The notes under the pieces are model-generated. The model was given only the letters and a program-made list of their open reading frames with translations. It ran no database searches and had not been told where the DNA came from. Of a stretch of 64,000 bases of DNA, positions 15,345 through 23,342 are shown piece after piece. The translations under genes and the position numbers were made by a program. The stretch covers positions 1 through 64,000 of the forward strand of contig JACPYT010000002.1 in NCBI GenBank assembly GCA_016195805.1, in the 5' to 3' direction. Within the stretch, counting starts at the first letter, position 1, and every line of letters starts with the position of its first letter. The DNA is from Hydrogenophilales bacterium (GTDB taxonomy: Bacteria; Pseudomonadota; Gammaproteobacteria; Burkholderiales; Thiobacillaceae).

Positions 15345-15818
15345 TTACGGGTCACCATAGTATCTCTTGTAAGCATCGCGCCAATCGTTAACGAGCATCT
15401 CGCGGGCTTGCTTCAGCGTAATGTGTCTGGCGCACATTTCCTTGTGCAGACGATTCTCCAACTTATCTTTTAGGACCGCATTCCATGGGCTTGTGCCGTA
15501 AGCTTGCGGCCACAGATTGATGACTTCGTCAGCGCCGCCAAGCTCTCGGCTGATGAGGTGGTCAATTTCGCAGTGCCTCTTGCCTGCCGGGACACACTTT
15601 GGGTCGTCATTGCCCGTATATCCGTAAAGAGCAAAAACCTGCTTCTTCATCGCCACAGTTGCGTGCCGTTCGTCTTTGCCCCATTTTATCGAGCAGATTT
15701 TTGCCTTTGATAAACCAACGCGATAAGAGCCAGGAGTGACGTGTAGGTTGGGGGTGTCATCAGCCCAGGTCCAGCCTGCAACCATCAGGCCCAGAACCAG
15801 TATTGCCACTCTTCGCAT
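15345..15818 (-). CDS. Exported HNH-type nuclease-like protein
   Basis: A 157-residue protein with an N-terminal signal peptide (MRRVAILVLGLMVAGWTWAD, cleavage expected after about residue 19). The mature part has HCEIDHLISRELGGADEVIN, the ββα-metal core of HNH nucleases: H84/D86/H87-like residues and then N near a WPQ end. The preceding CVPAGKRHC provides two cysteines. Secreted nucleases of this type may act on extracellular DNA or incoming phage DNA. It sits alone at the right end of the cargo region. Confidence 0.78.
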   Translation of the reverse strand: MRRVAILVLGLMVAGWTWADDTPNLHVTPGSYRVGLSKAKICSIKWGKDERHATVAMKKQVFALYGYTGNDDPKCVPAGKRHCEIDHLISRELGGADEVINLWPQAYGTSPWNAVLKDKLENRLHKEMCARHITLKQAREMLVNDWRDAYKRYYGDP

Positions 15819-16016
15819 ATTTACTCCCTGTACAGGTTACTCAAGGCAATCGACCGATGATCTCCTTCCGAGCCAAAGCCAGGACTGCCGAACCAAGAAG
15901 AATGAACTGTGTAGCACAAGCCCTGTGCGTTTACTGCGGCTGATGACCGGACGGCGCGGAGATACCTCTGGCGGCATCTTCCTGGCCAATAAGCGGCTGT
16001 CCGACGACGCTGCCGA

Positions 16017-16361
16017 CTAGCGGGTTCGGGCGCCTTTCACAAACTCGAGCGAGGCCTGAAACAGATCGAGATCCTTCTCGTACTCAGCCGCCTCGGCGCG
16101 GTCAATCTGTACCCATTCCCTGGTGCTAGCCACCCCGCCGGGCTGAAACGGGACGACGTCGCCCCTTGAGAACTGCAGTTCGGTCGCGGTGGCGGCGGGC
16201 AGGCGCAATCCGACGCCGCTACCGCTGATGCAGGCAAACATCTTGTCGTTGACGAAGTAGGCATCAAGGCCGCTGATTTTTCTTGCGCTGACGCCAGGGA
16301 GTTTGAGAAGCAGGGCGTCGATCAATGCCTTGCGGCTGGATTCGGATGTATCAGTATTCAA
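16017..16361 (-). CDS. TfoX-N-terminal-domain-like protein
   Basis: A 114-residue protein with the pattern of the TfoX N-terminal domain: GVSARKISGLDAYFVNDKMF, then ACISGSGVGLRLPAATATEL and a final helix FQASLEFVKGA. TfoX/Sxy proteins regulate competence, but many short stand-alone members have unknown roles. It lies between cargo and the DUF736 gene, and I see no partner. Confidence 0.7.
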   Translation of the reverse strand: MNTDTSESSRKALIDALLLKLPGVSARKISGLDAYFVNDKMFACISGSGVGLRLPAATATELQFSRGDVVPFQPGGVASTREWVQIDRAEAAEYEKDLDLFQASLEFVKGARTR

Positions 16362-16556
16362 GAAGGGTCCGCCGGGGTTGTCATGAACAGGGTCATTGAA
16401 TCATAAAGACTAGGCCCATGTGGTTAATCCTGGAAGTCAGAGTGCGCTCCAAGTCAGGCGCATGCATGCAAACGATCAGGTTTGCATTTTCCGACAAGTC
16501 GAAACCGGAAGGCTGCAGCCCTGACGACGGAAGCTCGTAGGAGCGACTTCCCGCAG

Positions 16557-16583
16557 AAAACGCCCCGCCGTATAGGCGGGGCG
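16557..16583 (-). terminator. Rho-independent terminator of the DUF736 gene
   Basis: On the minus strand a perfect 9-bp GC stem (CGCCCCGCC with GGCGGGGCG, loop of 5) is followed by TTTT, 14 bases past the DUF736 stop codon. Confidence 0.75.
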
Positions 16584-16596
16584 CCGATGGCGACGA

Positions 16597-16902
16597 TCAA
16601 TCGCCCTTGCTGCGCGACCAGATCAGGTTGTGCACGCCATCCTCGCCCTCGACCAGACGGGCGTAGATGGTCGCCGGGAACGACGGGTCATCCAGGGTTG
16701 CCGACAGGTAAGGCCGTTCCGCCTTGCTGACTTTCTTCCACGCCGCGCCGATCTCGAAGTTGCCGGCGACGATGCGGTAGTTGGGAGCGTTCTCGCTCTC
16801 CCCGACGTTCGGGACGAATTTGACCTTGACGTTGAGCGTCAGGGTACGAACCGTGCCGATGAAGCTGTCGTTCTGTGCGCTGAAGGTGCCAATGTTTGCC
16901 AT
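16597..16902 (-). CDS. DUF736 protein
   Basis: A 101-residue protein of the DUF736 family: MANIGTFSAQNDSFIGTVRT, then YRIVAGNFEIGAAWKKVSK and YLSATLDDPSFPATIYARL. It is a beta-rich small protein found in plasmids and ICEs of alpha-, beta- and gammaproteobacteria, and its role is unknown. Start at 16902 with GGAG about eight bases upstream. It sits in the backbone between TfoX-like and DUF932 genes and has its own terminator. Confidence 0.9.
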   Translation of the reverse strand: MANIGTFSAQNDSFIGTVRTLTLNVKVKFVPNVGESENAPNYRIVAGNFEIGAAWKKVSKAERPYLSATLDDPSFPATIYARLVEGEDGVHNLIWSRSKGD

Positions 16903-17542
16903 GATGAATCTCCTTTTGGTGGTGCAAGGTCGCGCCCATCGCGGCCTTGTCGGTGATCCGATGGGTGAGGGTCGGGCGGGCTGCATCGCGCAGCGGCCGC
17001 AACAGCGTGGAGGACCGGGAGGAACAAGAAATTTGTTTCGCGAGGAAGGCACGCAGTGCCGGGGAAATTTGTTGGGCCGGACGGTTGCAGCCATGAAGCC
17101 CGAGGCGCAGCCGCTGCCTCGCCAGGATTCACGACAAGCCAAGACCGCCGTTGGGTGCGACTCCATGCGAAAGGCAGCATGGCTCTGGCATCTCCGCACA
17201 GAGCTTTTCTGGCACGCGTTCTTTCGCGGTCAAGGTCAGTCCGAATCAACCAGGATGAACGCCCCTTGTGCATTGACGCAGCTTTGATCGTTCGGCGGAA
17301 GGGCATGGTGGCGGCCTGTTGGTGAACTGCCATCGTTCCTGGCGGCCTGCCCGCCAGCGTCAGGGGCGGCGTGCTACCGCACAACCGGCGCAGCAAGGTT
17401 TGTCATACTCGGCCGCCCAGCCTGCGGCAGGGCTCGCATCAAGGGAGGGATGGATCGTTGACTGTTAAAACGCGCGCGGCAAGTGTGCCGCGCGCGACGC
17501 GCCAAAAATAGTCCGGGCGAGCAACTTGCCGGGGCTTCCCGC
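16903..17542. other. Long non-coding stretch of the ICE backbone
   Basis: About 640 bp with no convincing gene on either strand. It contains a perfect 11-bp GC-rich hairpin at 17,471-17,496 followed on the minus strand by TTTTAA, a likely terminator for the ParB-like remnant upstream of it. Long leader regions like this are common between DUF736 and DUF932 in such elements; a regulatory RNA is possible but not visible. Confidence 0.45.
17471..17496 (-). terminator. Hairpin terminator downstream of ParB-like remnant
   Basis: Arms CGCGCGCGGCA and TGCCGCGCGCG with a 4-base loop, followed on the minus strand by TTTTAA. The stop codon of the remnant lies 47 bases upstream. Confidence 0.6.
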
Positions 17543-17710
17543 TTACCACCCCAAATAAGCGACCGGGGCAACGTCTTCCTGTGCCTCCGGCTCCATCGCG
17601 CGCAGCATCAACGGCAGCCAGCTCGTGCCCACCACCAGCCGTTCCCCTTCGCTGGCCAGCGCTTTCTTCTTTGGTCGGGTCAGACGTGCTGCGTACTCGG
17701 ACGCAACCAA
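17543..17710 (-). pseudogene. 3' remnant of an ICE ParB-like gene
   Basis: After the stop of the DUF932 gene, the same frame continues into about 55 codons. They encode KKALASEGERLVVGTSWLP and end in a tail EAQEDVAPVAYLGW before TAA at 17543. The EGERLVVGTSWLPLMLR pattern resembles the C-terminus (EAERLLxGTGWLPEPLR) of the large ParB-like proteins of ICE modules. No start codon with a ribosome-binding site is present, and the ParB N-terminal domain is absent. I read it as a deletion remnant. The match is from memory of the family, not a search. Confidence 0.45.
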
Positions 17711-17737
17711 ATGAGGGGGGCAAAGCCCCCTCGCATG

Positions 17738-18565
17738 TCAGTTCTTGAGCCGCTTCATCTCTTCGGCCAGTATCCACAGCGCCCGGTTGACCTTGACGTT
17801 CTGGTCTATGCCCTGGATGGCGCGGGTACGGTTCCTGCGTCCATTGGCCATGCGTGCGGTCAGTCCACCCTGCACCAGATTCTCCTGCACGCGGTTGAAC
17901 GTGCTCCACAGGTCGGGCCTGTCGTCGTCCCGGCGTCGAGGCTGCAGCAATTGTGTTTCCGTGATGGGCGCAGGCTTGACCGGGTCATGGTATTTCAGCG
18001 ACAACGCGGCGCGGGCAAATGCCTCCGATTCACCGTGGTTCAGCGTGATGGCACGCATCCCTTCCTGACGTTCGCGCACCAGCTCGAATCCGTCCAGCAC
18101 ATCGTAGGCACCCTCGATCACCTGGCCGATCACGTCGCCCTTGTGCGGGATGCGCAGGTCGGCCACGGTATCGCCGCACACCAGCCCATTGCTGCACACG
18201 AAACGGAACATTCCGGCCAGCATCTGATAGCTGCTGGTGCCGTCGTGTGAGTTCAGCAGAATGATTTCGTTGGCCTCTGCGCCGTTGATCTGCGCTGCGT
18301 GGCGTAGCCGCAGCATGTGCTTGGTGTGCTCGCGCTTGCCGCTATCGCGCACGCGCGTCTGGCACACCATGAATGGCTGGAAGCCTTCCTTGCGCAGGGC
18401 ACCCAATACCTCGCTGGTCGGGATGTAGGTGTAGCGGTCGGATCGGCTCTGGTGCTTCTCTTCCGCAAAGATGGACGGAGCCACGCTGCGAATCTGATCA
18501 TCCGATAACGGATGGTCGGCGCGTAAGAAGGGCGTAGCGTTGGCGAAACGGGAACTGAGTTGCAT
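17738..18565 (-). CDS. DUF932 protein
   Basis: A 275-residue DUF932 protein. Signature elements are YTYIPTSEVLGALRKEGFQP (N-terminal), MLRLRHAAQINGAEANEIIL (middle) and MLAGMFRFVCSNGLVCGD, the most conserved block of the family. It ends in a basic helix VNRALWILAEEMKRLKN. The start ATG at 18565 is followed by LSSRFANATP and preceded by GGAG. DUF932 proteins belong to ICE and plasmid backbones and may be related to phage recombination proteins, but the function is not established. A GC-rich hairpin lies just past its stop. Confidence 0.9.
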   Translation of the reverse strand: MQLSSRFANATPFLRADHPLSDDQIRSVAPSIFAEEKHQSRSDRYTYIPTSEVLGALRKEGFQPFMVCQTRVRDSGKREHTKHMLRLRHAAQINGAEANEIILLNSHDGTSSYQMLAGMFRFVCSNGLVCGDTVADLRIPHKGDVIGQVIEGAYDVLDGFELVRERQEGMRAITLNHGESEAFARAALSLKYHDPVKPAPITETQLLQPRRRDDDRPDLWSTFNRVQENLVQGGLTARMANGRRNRTRAIQGIDQNVKVNRALWILAEEMKRLKN

Positions 18566-19107
18566 GGTATTTCTCCAGTGGGTACAGGTTGTGGTTTCAA
18601 AGCTGACCGGATTCCAAGATTCGGAGCCCGGTGTTGGCTTCGGTTGGTTCGGCGCAGTGACCTGGGCTGGTCGCCGTTGCCGCCGTCTTTCCTGAGTTCA
18701 TCGCCCGCGAACAACCGGGCCGGCGAAGGGCTGGCGGTCAAGGATGAAGCGCAGGGTGGTGCGGCCCGCAGCGCAGCGAGGACGCGGCCCTGCGCGCCTT
18801 GACGGACAGGCACCGCTGGCTACGGTCGCGGGATCAGCGATGAAGGAGAGGGAAGACGGATGACCGGCCTACGGCCAGATGATCGACGAACCCACGCCGC
18901 ACGGCGAGCGCTGCTGCGTGCCGCAGGCACGCCTTGATGGAAGTGAACTAAGCGCGCAGCGCGAAAACGGCAATGTGCGCAGTCCGATCAGGCGCCGCCT
19001 GTTCGGCGGTTTTTCGGGGCGCCAAGCCTGCGCGGCGGGGTGGGCGTCAGCCGACCCCTGGAGGCAAGCGCAGCGCGCAGCTTTTTCGCCAAACCAAAGG
19101 ACACAGC
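18566..19107. other. Non-coding backbone stretch upstream of DUF932
   Basis: About 540 bp without a credible gene. It shares a short motif (CCTTGACGG at 18,797) with the equally gene-free stretch upstream of radC (CCCTTGACGG at 19,764). The rest is GC-rich with stops in most frames. It is possibly a leader or promoter region conserved across backbone genes. Confidence 0.4.
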
Positions 19108-19128
19108 AAAAAAGGGGGCGATGCCCCC
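19108..19128 (-). terminator. Terminator downstream of radC
   Basis: On the minus strand GGGGGC-ATC-GCCCCC is followed by TTTTTT. It begins 5 bases after the radC stop codon. Confidence 0.8.
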
Positions 19129-19132
19129 AGCG

Positions 19133-19639
19133 CTACAGCAGCCCACGTTCGGCAAACGACAGGATGGCGCTACCGGCGACGATCAGGTGATCCAGCACCC
19201 GCACGTCCACCAGCGCCAGTGCCGACTTCAGTGTCTGCGTCAGCATCTCGTCTGCGCGCGATGGTTCTGCTGCACCCGACGGGTGGTTATGCACCAGCAG
19301 CAGCGCAGCGCTGTTCCTGGCCAGGGCCTCCTTGACCACCTCGCGCGGATACACTGAAGTCTGGCTCACCGTGCCGCGAAACATTTCGACGTAGTCGATG
19401 ACCCGGTTCTGTGCGTCCAGATGGATGATGGCGAACACCTCGTGCTCCAGCGCCCCCAGCTTGACCCGCAGGAAGTCGCGCACCACCTGCGGCGAGGTCA
19501 GGGCTTCGCAACCGCGCATCTGCCCGGCCAGCATACGCTGCGCCGCCTGCAACACCTCGTCGGCATTGGCCGGACGGTAGTCGCCCGCGACATCGCGAAC
19601 GAGAAGGGATGAATGGAAAGAAAGAGAAAGTTGCGACAT
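19133..19639 (-). CDS. radC: RadC-family JAB-domain protein
   Basis: A 168-residue protein, starting MSQLSLSFHSSLLVRDVAGD at 19639, with the JAB/MPN metalloprotease-like domain of the RadC family. The region includes EVFAIIHLDAQNRVIDYVE, the zinc motif LLVHNHPSGAAEPSRADEM (H-x-H and later D) and LDHLIVAGSAILSF. Short ICE-type RadC proteins like this lack the N-terminal HhH region of the housekeeping form. A role in DNA repair was claimed historically but is doubtful. Its terminator follows at once. Confidence 0.92.
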   Translation of the reverse strand: MSQLSLSFHSSLLVRDVAGDYRPANADEVLQAAQRMLAGQMRGCEALTSPQVVRDFLRVKLGALEHEVFAIIHLDAQNRVIDYVEMFRGTVSQTSVYPREVVKEALARNSAALLLVHNHPSGAAEPSRADEMLTQTLKSALALVDVRVLDHLIVAGSAILSFAERGLL

Positions 19640-19974
19640 GATCGTGCTCCAGTCCGAATCGGGCGGAATTGCCCGGAACCGGAGGAACACGCCGCAGCGC
19701 AGCAGTCAGGGGTCGCAGACGGCCGCCGGACGCAAGCGATCAACCGCAGGGCAGGGCGCGCAGCCCTTGACGGCGAGAACGGCGTGGTACGTTGAAGTGA
19801 ACAGCAAGGCCGCCTCTCCCACACACTCCGCTACCCACATGGCAAGCGTAGCGCGCAGGCCCGAAGGGACGGAGGCGTCAGGGATCAAAGCCGCATGGCC
19901 GCGAATCGGTATGAGGCCGGGGCAACGCCCGCGAGCCCGATGGGGGCGACGCCGGGACATCCATGCCGGGGCAC
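19640..19974. other. Gene-free stretch between AbiE toxin gene and radC
   Basis: About 335 bp with no credible gene. It carries the motif CCCTTGACGG shared with 18,797 and is GC-rich. It holds the radC promoter region and the 3' flank of the AbiEii gene. Confidence 0.4.
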
Positions 19975-20889
19975 CTATCCTAGGCGGCGCGCAAGTGTAT
20001 CGATTTGCTCAGCGAATTTCCGCGGACTCTTCTGTTCAAGCTGCGCCAGGTTGTGCAGCTTCCAGCGAATCCCCGGAAGATGTTCGAGGTGCGCGATTCT
20101 CAGCAACGGCCACTCCGGACGGCCAGCGACCAGTGACAGCAAGAAGCCGCGCTCGTCCTCATCCAGGCCGCCTTGTAGTTCCTGCAGCATCCGCGCACGC
20201 GCGGCCAGCAAGGTGGATAGGTCAACTGGCTCGGTGGTCATTCCTTTGAAGTTCCGCTCGTATTCCTGTTCGATATTGCGAAGAGTCGGGAACAGCACTT
20301 CGTGCACTGGCCGGTTATGACTGGCCAGATAAACGACGAATGCCCGTCGGATGCTTGGGGTGATGCCTTCGTGCGCGAATAGCTGCATCACGTCGAACAG
20401 GTCGCGCGGATGCTGTCGATCCATGGCGGCGACGAGTTTGCCGCCGTACACGTCTTCCAGCGATACCACCGGAATCTCCAGGTCGGCCAGCAAGCTGTCG
20501 CGGGCGGTCGGCGTCAAGGCCGAAGTGCGCACGGGGTGGACGGTGCCGCGCATCACGAAATTGACTTCGACCTTCACTTCGATGCCCGCACGTCGCACCA
20601 GCAGCTTGGTTTCGCCGACGTCGGGCGCCGCGAGCGTGTGGGTTTGGAAACCGCGTGCTCGCAGGCGCTCCGTGCATTGCCGGATGGCCTCGTTGATGCG
20701 AGCCAGTGCCTCATCACGCGGCAGGCTGTAATCGGGGAACACGAGATCCAGATCGACAGACAGACGTGGCATGTCACGGATGAACAGATTGATCGCGGTG
20801 CCGCCCTTGAGGGCAAACGTGTCGTCCACAAAAACGAGCGGCGCGACTTGGGTCAGCAGGCGTGCGGTGTCAAGATACGTTTGGTTCAT
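19975..20889 (-). CDS. abiEii: AbiEii/AbiGii-type nucleotidyltransferase toxin
   Basis: A 304-residue protein starting MNQTYLDTARLLTQVAP at 20889. It has the nucleotidyltransferase motif ALKGGTAINLFIRD followed by RLSVDLDLVFPDY, giving the GG-x9-D-x-D active site. Further marks are EVKVEVNFVMRG, SLEDVYGGKLVAAMDRQHPR and DLFDVMQLF. AbiEii toxins add nucleotides to tRNA acceptor ends and stop growth on phage infection. The start overlaps the AbiEi stop by four bases, as expected for a type IV toxin-antitoxin pair. The active-site residues are intact. Confidence 0.93.
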   Translation of the reverse strand: MNQTYLDTARLLTQVAPLVFVDDTFALKGGTAINLFIRDMPRLSVDLDLVFPDYSLPRDEALARINEAIRQCTERLRARGFQTHTLAAPDVGETKLLVRRAGIEVKVEVNFVMRGTVHPVRTSALTPTARDSLLADLEIPVVSLEDVYGGKLVAAMDRQHPRDLFDVMQLFAHEGITPSIRRAFVVYLASHNRPVHEVLFPTLRNIEQEYERNFKGMTTEPVDLSTLLAARARMLQELQGGLDEDERGFLLSLVAGRPEWPLLRIAHLEHLPGIRWKLHNLAQLEQKSPRKFAEQIDTLARRLG

Positions 20890-21623
20890 GGCTTGAGCAC
20901 CAGCAGTCCATCGGCCGAACGGGATACCCAAGCTCGGTCGCTGCCGGTCGGCAGTTGCGCGGCATCCAGTTTGGCGGCCCAGGGCAGGGCGAGTTCGTGT
21001 CCGAGTTGCAGGCACAGGCGCACTGTCTTTACGCTGGTGCAGCGCTGCAGCAACTCACGTAGCACATCGGCGCGCAGGCTATAGGTGCTCTCGGCGAGTT
21101 CGCGTGCCTCCTGCAGCGGCTGACGCACGCCTACCTCGCTGAGCACCTCCAAGAGCGCTCGCTCTGGTGTCGAGACCCTTGGCGCGCCGTCGCGCTTCTC
21201 GAACGGCCCGGCATGAAGCGGATCGTCTGGCGGCTCGTCGAACAGGCGCTTGCGGTGGTATTCCGCCGGGAAGCGCTCGGTGAACCAGCTAGGGAGGCGG
21301 GCGGTTGTCCAGCCATAGAGATGCAGAACGGACTGCTGCGACAGGTACTGCCTCACACCGTACCAGTCGAGGGCAGACTTGCCGCCGACATGCAGGCCTT
21401 CGACGGAGCGCTGCAATAGGACCAGACAGGCATGGAGATCCAGCGTATCGTTGGGGCGACGGTACACCCCGCGCGCCAAGCGGGAGAGCCAGCCAGCACG
21501 CGCATAGTGGACGGCCAGGTCGGCGGAGATGCCCAATGCCGCCAGGTCTTCCGACGTCAAGGGAGTTCCCGGTGCCCACTGCCGGTAGAGGGAATTTAGC
21601 TTAGTTCTTTCAGTCGTAGCCAT
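20886..21623 (-). CDS. abiEi: AbiEi-type antitoxin/transcriptional repressor
   Basis: A 245-residue protein from the ATG at 21623 (MATTERTKLNSLYRQWAPG). An upstream TTG at 21659 is possible but less likely. The N-terminal winged HTH (TPLTSEDLAALGISADLAVHY, WLSRLARGVYRRP) is typical of AbiEi. The C-terminal antitoxin domain contains STPERALLEVLSEVG. AbiEi neutralises AbiEii and represses its own promoter through paired inverted repeats. Two such repeats are visible here, one over this start codon (21,614-21,630) and one 66 bp upstream. Confidence 0.9.
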   Translation of the reverse strand: MATTERTKLNSLYRQWAPGTPLTSEDLAALGISADLAVHYARAGWLSRLARGVYRRPNDTLDLHACLVLLQRSVEGLHVGGKSALDWYGVRQYLSQQSVLHLYGWTTARLPSWFTERFPAEYHRKRLFDEPPDDPLHAGPFEKRDGAPRVSTPERALLEVLSEVGVRQPLQEARELAESTYSLRADVLRELLQRCTSVKTVRLCLQLGHELALPWAAKLDAAQLPTGSDRAWVSRSADGLLVLKP

Positions 21624-21696
21624 GCTACGATATTTATCATCATTTTTAGGGCTTGCCAAGCTTTGTTTGGGTGCGTTAGTCGTAGTTGTGCTACGA
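21614..21696. promoter_or_regulatory. Twin AbiEi operators
   Basis: The exact palindrome TCGTAG-N5-CTACGA occurs at 21,614-21,630 and again at 21,680-21,696. The first covers the abiEi start codon; the second lies in the upstream promoter region. Centres are 66 bp apart. AbiEi repressors of other bacteria bind two inverted repeats cooperatively, and these match that plan. Confidence 0.75.
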
Positions 21697-22167
21697 TAGT
21701 AACTAATAATCCAAATATTCAGGCTTGCTGGTTCGCGGCGATAGTTGACGATTGATGGGCTGGAGTAGCCGCCCGTCAGACCGAGTCCATCTCCCGCGCC
21801 TGCAAAAGCGCTTGTTTATTGACGGTAAAAATGACGGTAAAGTCAAATGATGGTTCTCAAGAAATATAGGATTTATGCCGTTTTCCGAGCCTCGGAAACA
21901 ATTGAGTGGGAGTGAGGAGCTCTGTAACGAAGACCTCCACCCATTACCAGAGGCAGGCCGGGGGTGAAGTCGCCGATTGAGCCGGATACGTTGGCCGCGT
22001 TACGGGCAGAAAACGCCCGGTTGGCCGCGCTGCTACGGTTGGCAGGCTCGATCTCGCCACCGCGACCAAATCGTCGCCATCTGCGCGCCGGCGCGGGCCG
22101 ATGAACGTCCGTTTAGCCGCCCGGCATATCCGGCAAGCGTCTGCCGTTCACATCGGGCGGCAACATT
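21697..22167. other. Non-coding stretch at the possible ICE/chromosome border
   Basis: About 470 bp with no intact gene. It contains two direct repeats TGACGGTAAA (21,820 and 21,832), and near 21,965-22,100 a short frame beginning with GTG: VKSPIEPDTLAALRAENARL. That frame reads like the first helix of a longer protein, of the type seen at the N-terminus of transposase or TOTE-like proteins, and stops after about 45 codons. I read the stretch as a deletion junction in which the integrase end of the element may have been lost. Confidence 0.35.
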
Positions 22168-22830
22168 TCAATGTATGGACGCTGCCGTATGTCGCGCCTG
22201 AAAGAGCGCGGCAAGATGCAGCATTAAAAACAAGGGTACGAGGTAGGCCGGGATAAGTACCAGCGGCAACTGGGCCATGGGGCCGGTGGTGACCTCTCCA
22301 GGCACACCGGTCGCAAGGATTGAGTTGAGCGCCCCCGTGCTGACGGCCACCACCAGATCCAATATCCCGAATAGATTCCAGGCCACAAAAAGCTTGCTCC
22401 CGATAAAGCTGGGTCGGCGCATGAGGGCGAGCGCCACCCAAGGCGCGGTCAATCCAATGGCCATGTCGCCCACGCCGGCGGGCCAAGCGAACGTGCCGGG
22501 CAACACGCCATAGGTGAACAGGGCCAGGAATCCGAAGCCCGCAAACCTCCATGCCTGGATCGCCGTCGCAAGAGGAAGGTCTATGGCCAAGACGAAATCG
22601 CGGAAGGCACGGGACATCCGGAACAGGGCAAGAAAGGCGATGATGGGGGACATCGCCCCGAAGAAGATGGGAAGCGGCGGGGTGCCCGGCGGTCCCACGA
22701 ACGCCCCGCGCGCACCGAGGAATAGCACCAGCGCGAGCCAAACAGTCAGGACGAGGGTTGTGGTGAGCGCCGCGCCCGATACAGCCGCGCGCCGCGGTGG
22801 GTTGGAATGTGACAGGACAGCGTTTGACAT
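22168..22830 (-). CDS. Multi-pass membrane protein controlled by HxlR
   Basis: A 220-residue integral membrane protein with about six to seven hydrophobic segments (LTTTLVLTVWLALVLFLG; PIFFGAMSPIIAFLALF; FAGFGFLALFTYGVL; LFVAWNLFGILDLVVAVST; LPLVLIPAYLVPLFLMLHL). I do not recognise a named family. ATG at 22830 follows AGGAGATGAAGCC (good ribosome-binding site). It is divergent from an HxlR regulator, and both promoters lie in a 100-bp gap with twin palindromes. It is therefore the likely target of that regulator. Confidence 0.75.
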   Translation of the reverse strand: MSNAVLSHSNPPRRAAVSGAALTTTLVLTVWLALVLFLGARGAFVGPPGTPPLPIFFGAMSPIIAFLALFRMSRAFRDFVLAIDLPLATAIQAWRFAGFGFLALFTYGVLPGTFAWPAGVGDMAIGLTAPWVALALMRRPSFIGSKLFVAWNLFGILDLVVAVSTGALNSILATGVPGEVTTGPMAQLPLVLIPAYLVPLFLMLHLAALFQARHTAASIH

Positions 22831-22843
22831 GGCTTCATCTCCT

Positions 22844-22907
22844 AGGTAGTAACTTGCATTTTGCAAGTTACTACCTACTGTAGCAATATAACTTGCAGTA
22901 TGCAAGT
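22844..22907. promoter_or_regulatory. Twin HxlR operators between divergent genes
   Basis: A perfect 15-bp inverted repeat with a 3-base spacer runs from 22,844 to 22,876 (AGGTAGTAACTTGCA-TTT-mirror). A second dyad ACTTGCA-GTA-TGCAAGT lies at 22,891-22,907. Both share the core ACTTGCA-N3-TGCAAGT, 39 bp apart. They fill the region between the membrane gene and the HxlR gene. Confidence 0.72.
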
Positions 22908-22928
22908 GACTGGTAAGTGGTGCGACAT

Positions 22929-23342
22929 ATGAAACCGAGAGCGGAGACATCGGAGGGGTTTAAGCGCTCCCCCTGTCCTATTGCCAACACGCTGGATCTG
23001 GTGGGTGACAAGTGGTCGTTGCTGATCATTCGGGACATGCTCCACGGCAAGCGCACGTACGGGGAGTTGCTGGATTCTCCGGAGCGGATCCCGACCAACA
23101 TCCTCGCCGACCGCCTCAAGCGCCTGGAGCAAGCCGGGATCATTTCGCGCACGGCCTACCAAGCGCACCCGGTCCGTTACGCCTACGCGCTGAGCGACAA
23201 GGGACGGGACTTGGGAGATGTCTTGCTGGCGCTGGTAGGCTGGGGCAAGAGACACATACCGCACACACGGACGCTCACGGAAGCCGCATCCGATCCTGAG
23301 CGGAGAGCCCCCGCCCGCCGCTCGGCTCGGAAGCGGGAATGA
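22929..23342 (+). CDS. HxlR-family transcriptional regulator
   Basis: A 137-residue winged-helix protein. The key HxlR pattern is CPIANTLDLVGDKWSLLIIR, then MLHGKRTYGELLDSPERIPT and NILADRLKRLEQAGIISR. C20-like Cys in the CP motif is the residue that senses redox or electrophile stress in many family members. The start at ATG 22929 is taken because the GTGs before it lie inside the operator region. It is divergent from the membrane protein. Its stop overlaps the start of the next gene by four bases (ATGA). Confidence 0.88.
   Translation: MKPRAETSEGFKRSPCPIANTLDLVGDKWSLLIIRDMLHGKRTYGELLDSPERIPTNILADRLKRLEQAGIISRTAYQAHPVRYAYALSDKGRDLGDVLLALVGWGKRHIPHTRTLTEAASDPERRAPARRSARKRE

Noticed and set aside
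16839..17396. Minus-strand frame of 185 codons upstream of DUF736
   Set aside because: It overlaps the start of the DUF736 gene in another frame, has no family resemblance, and has no ribosome-binding site that I can see.
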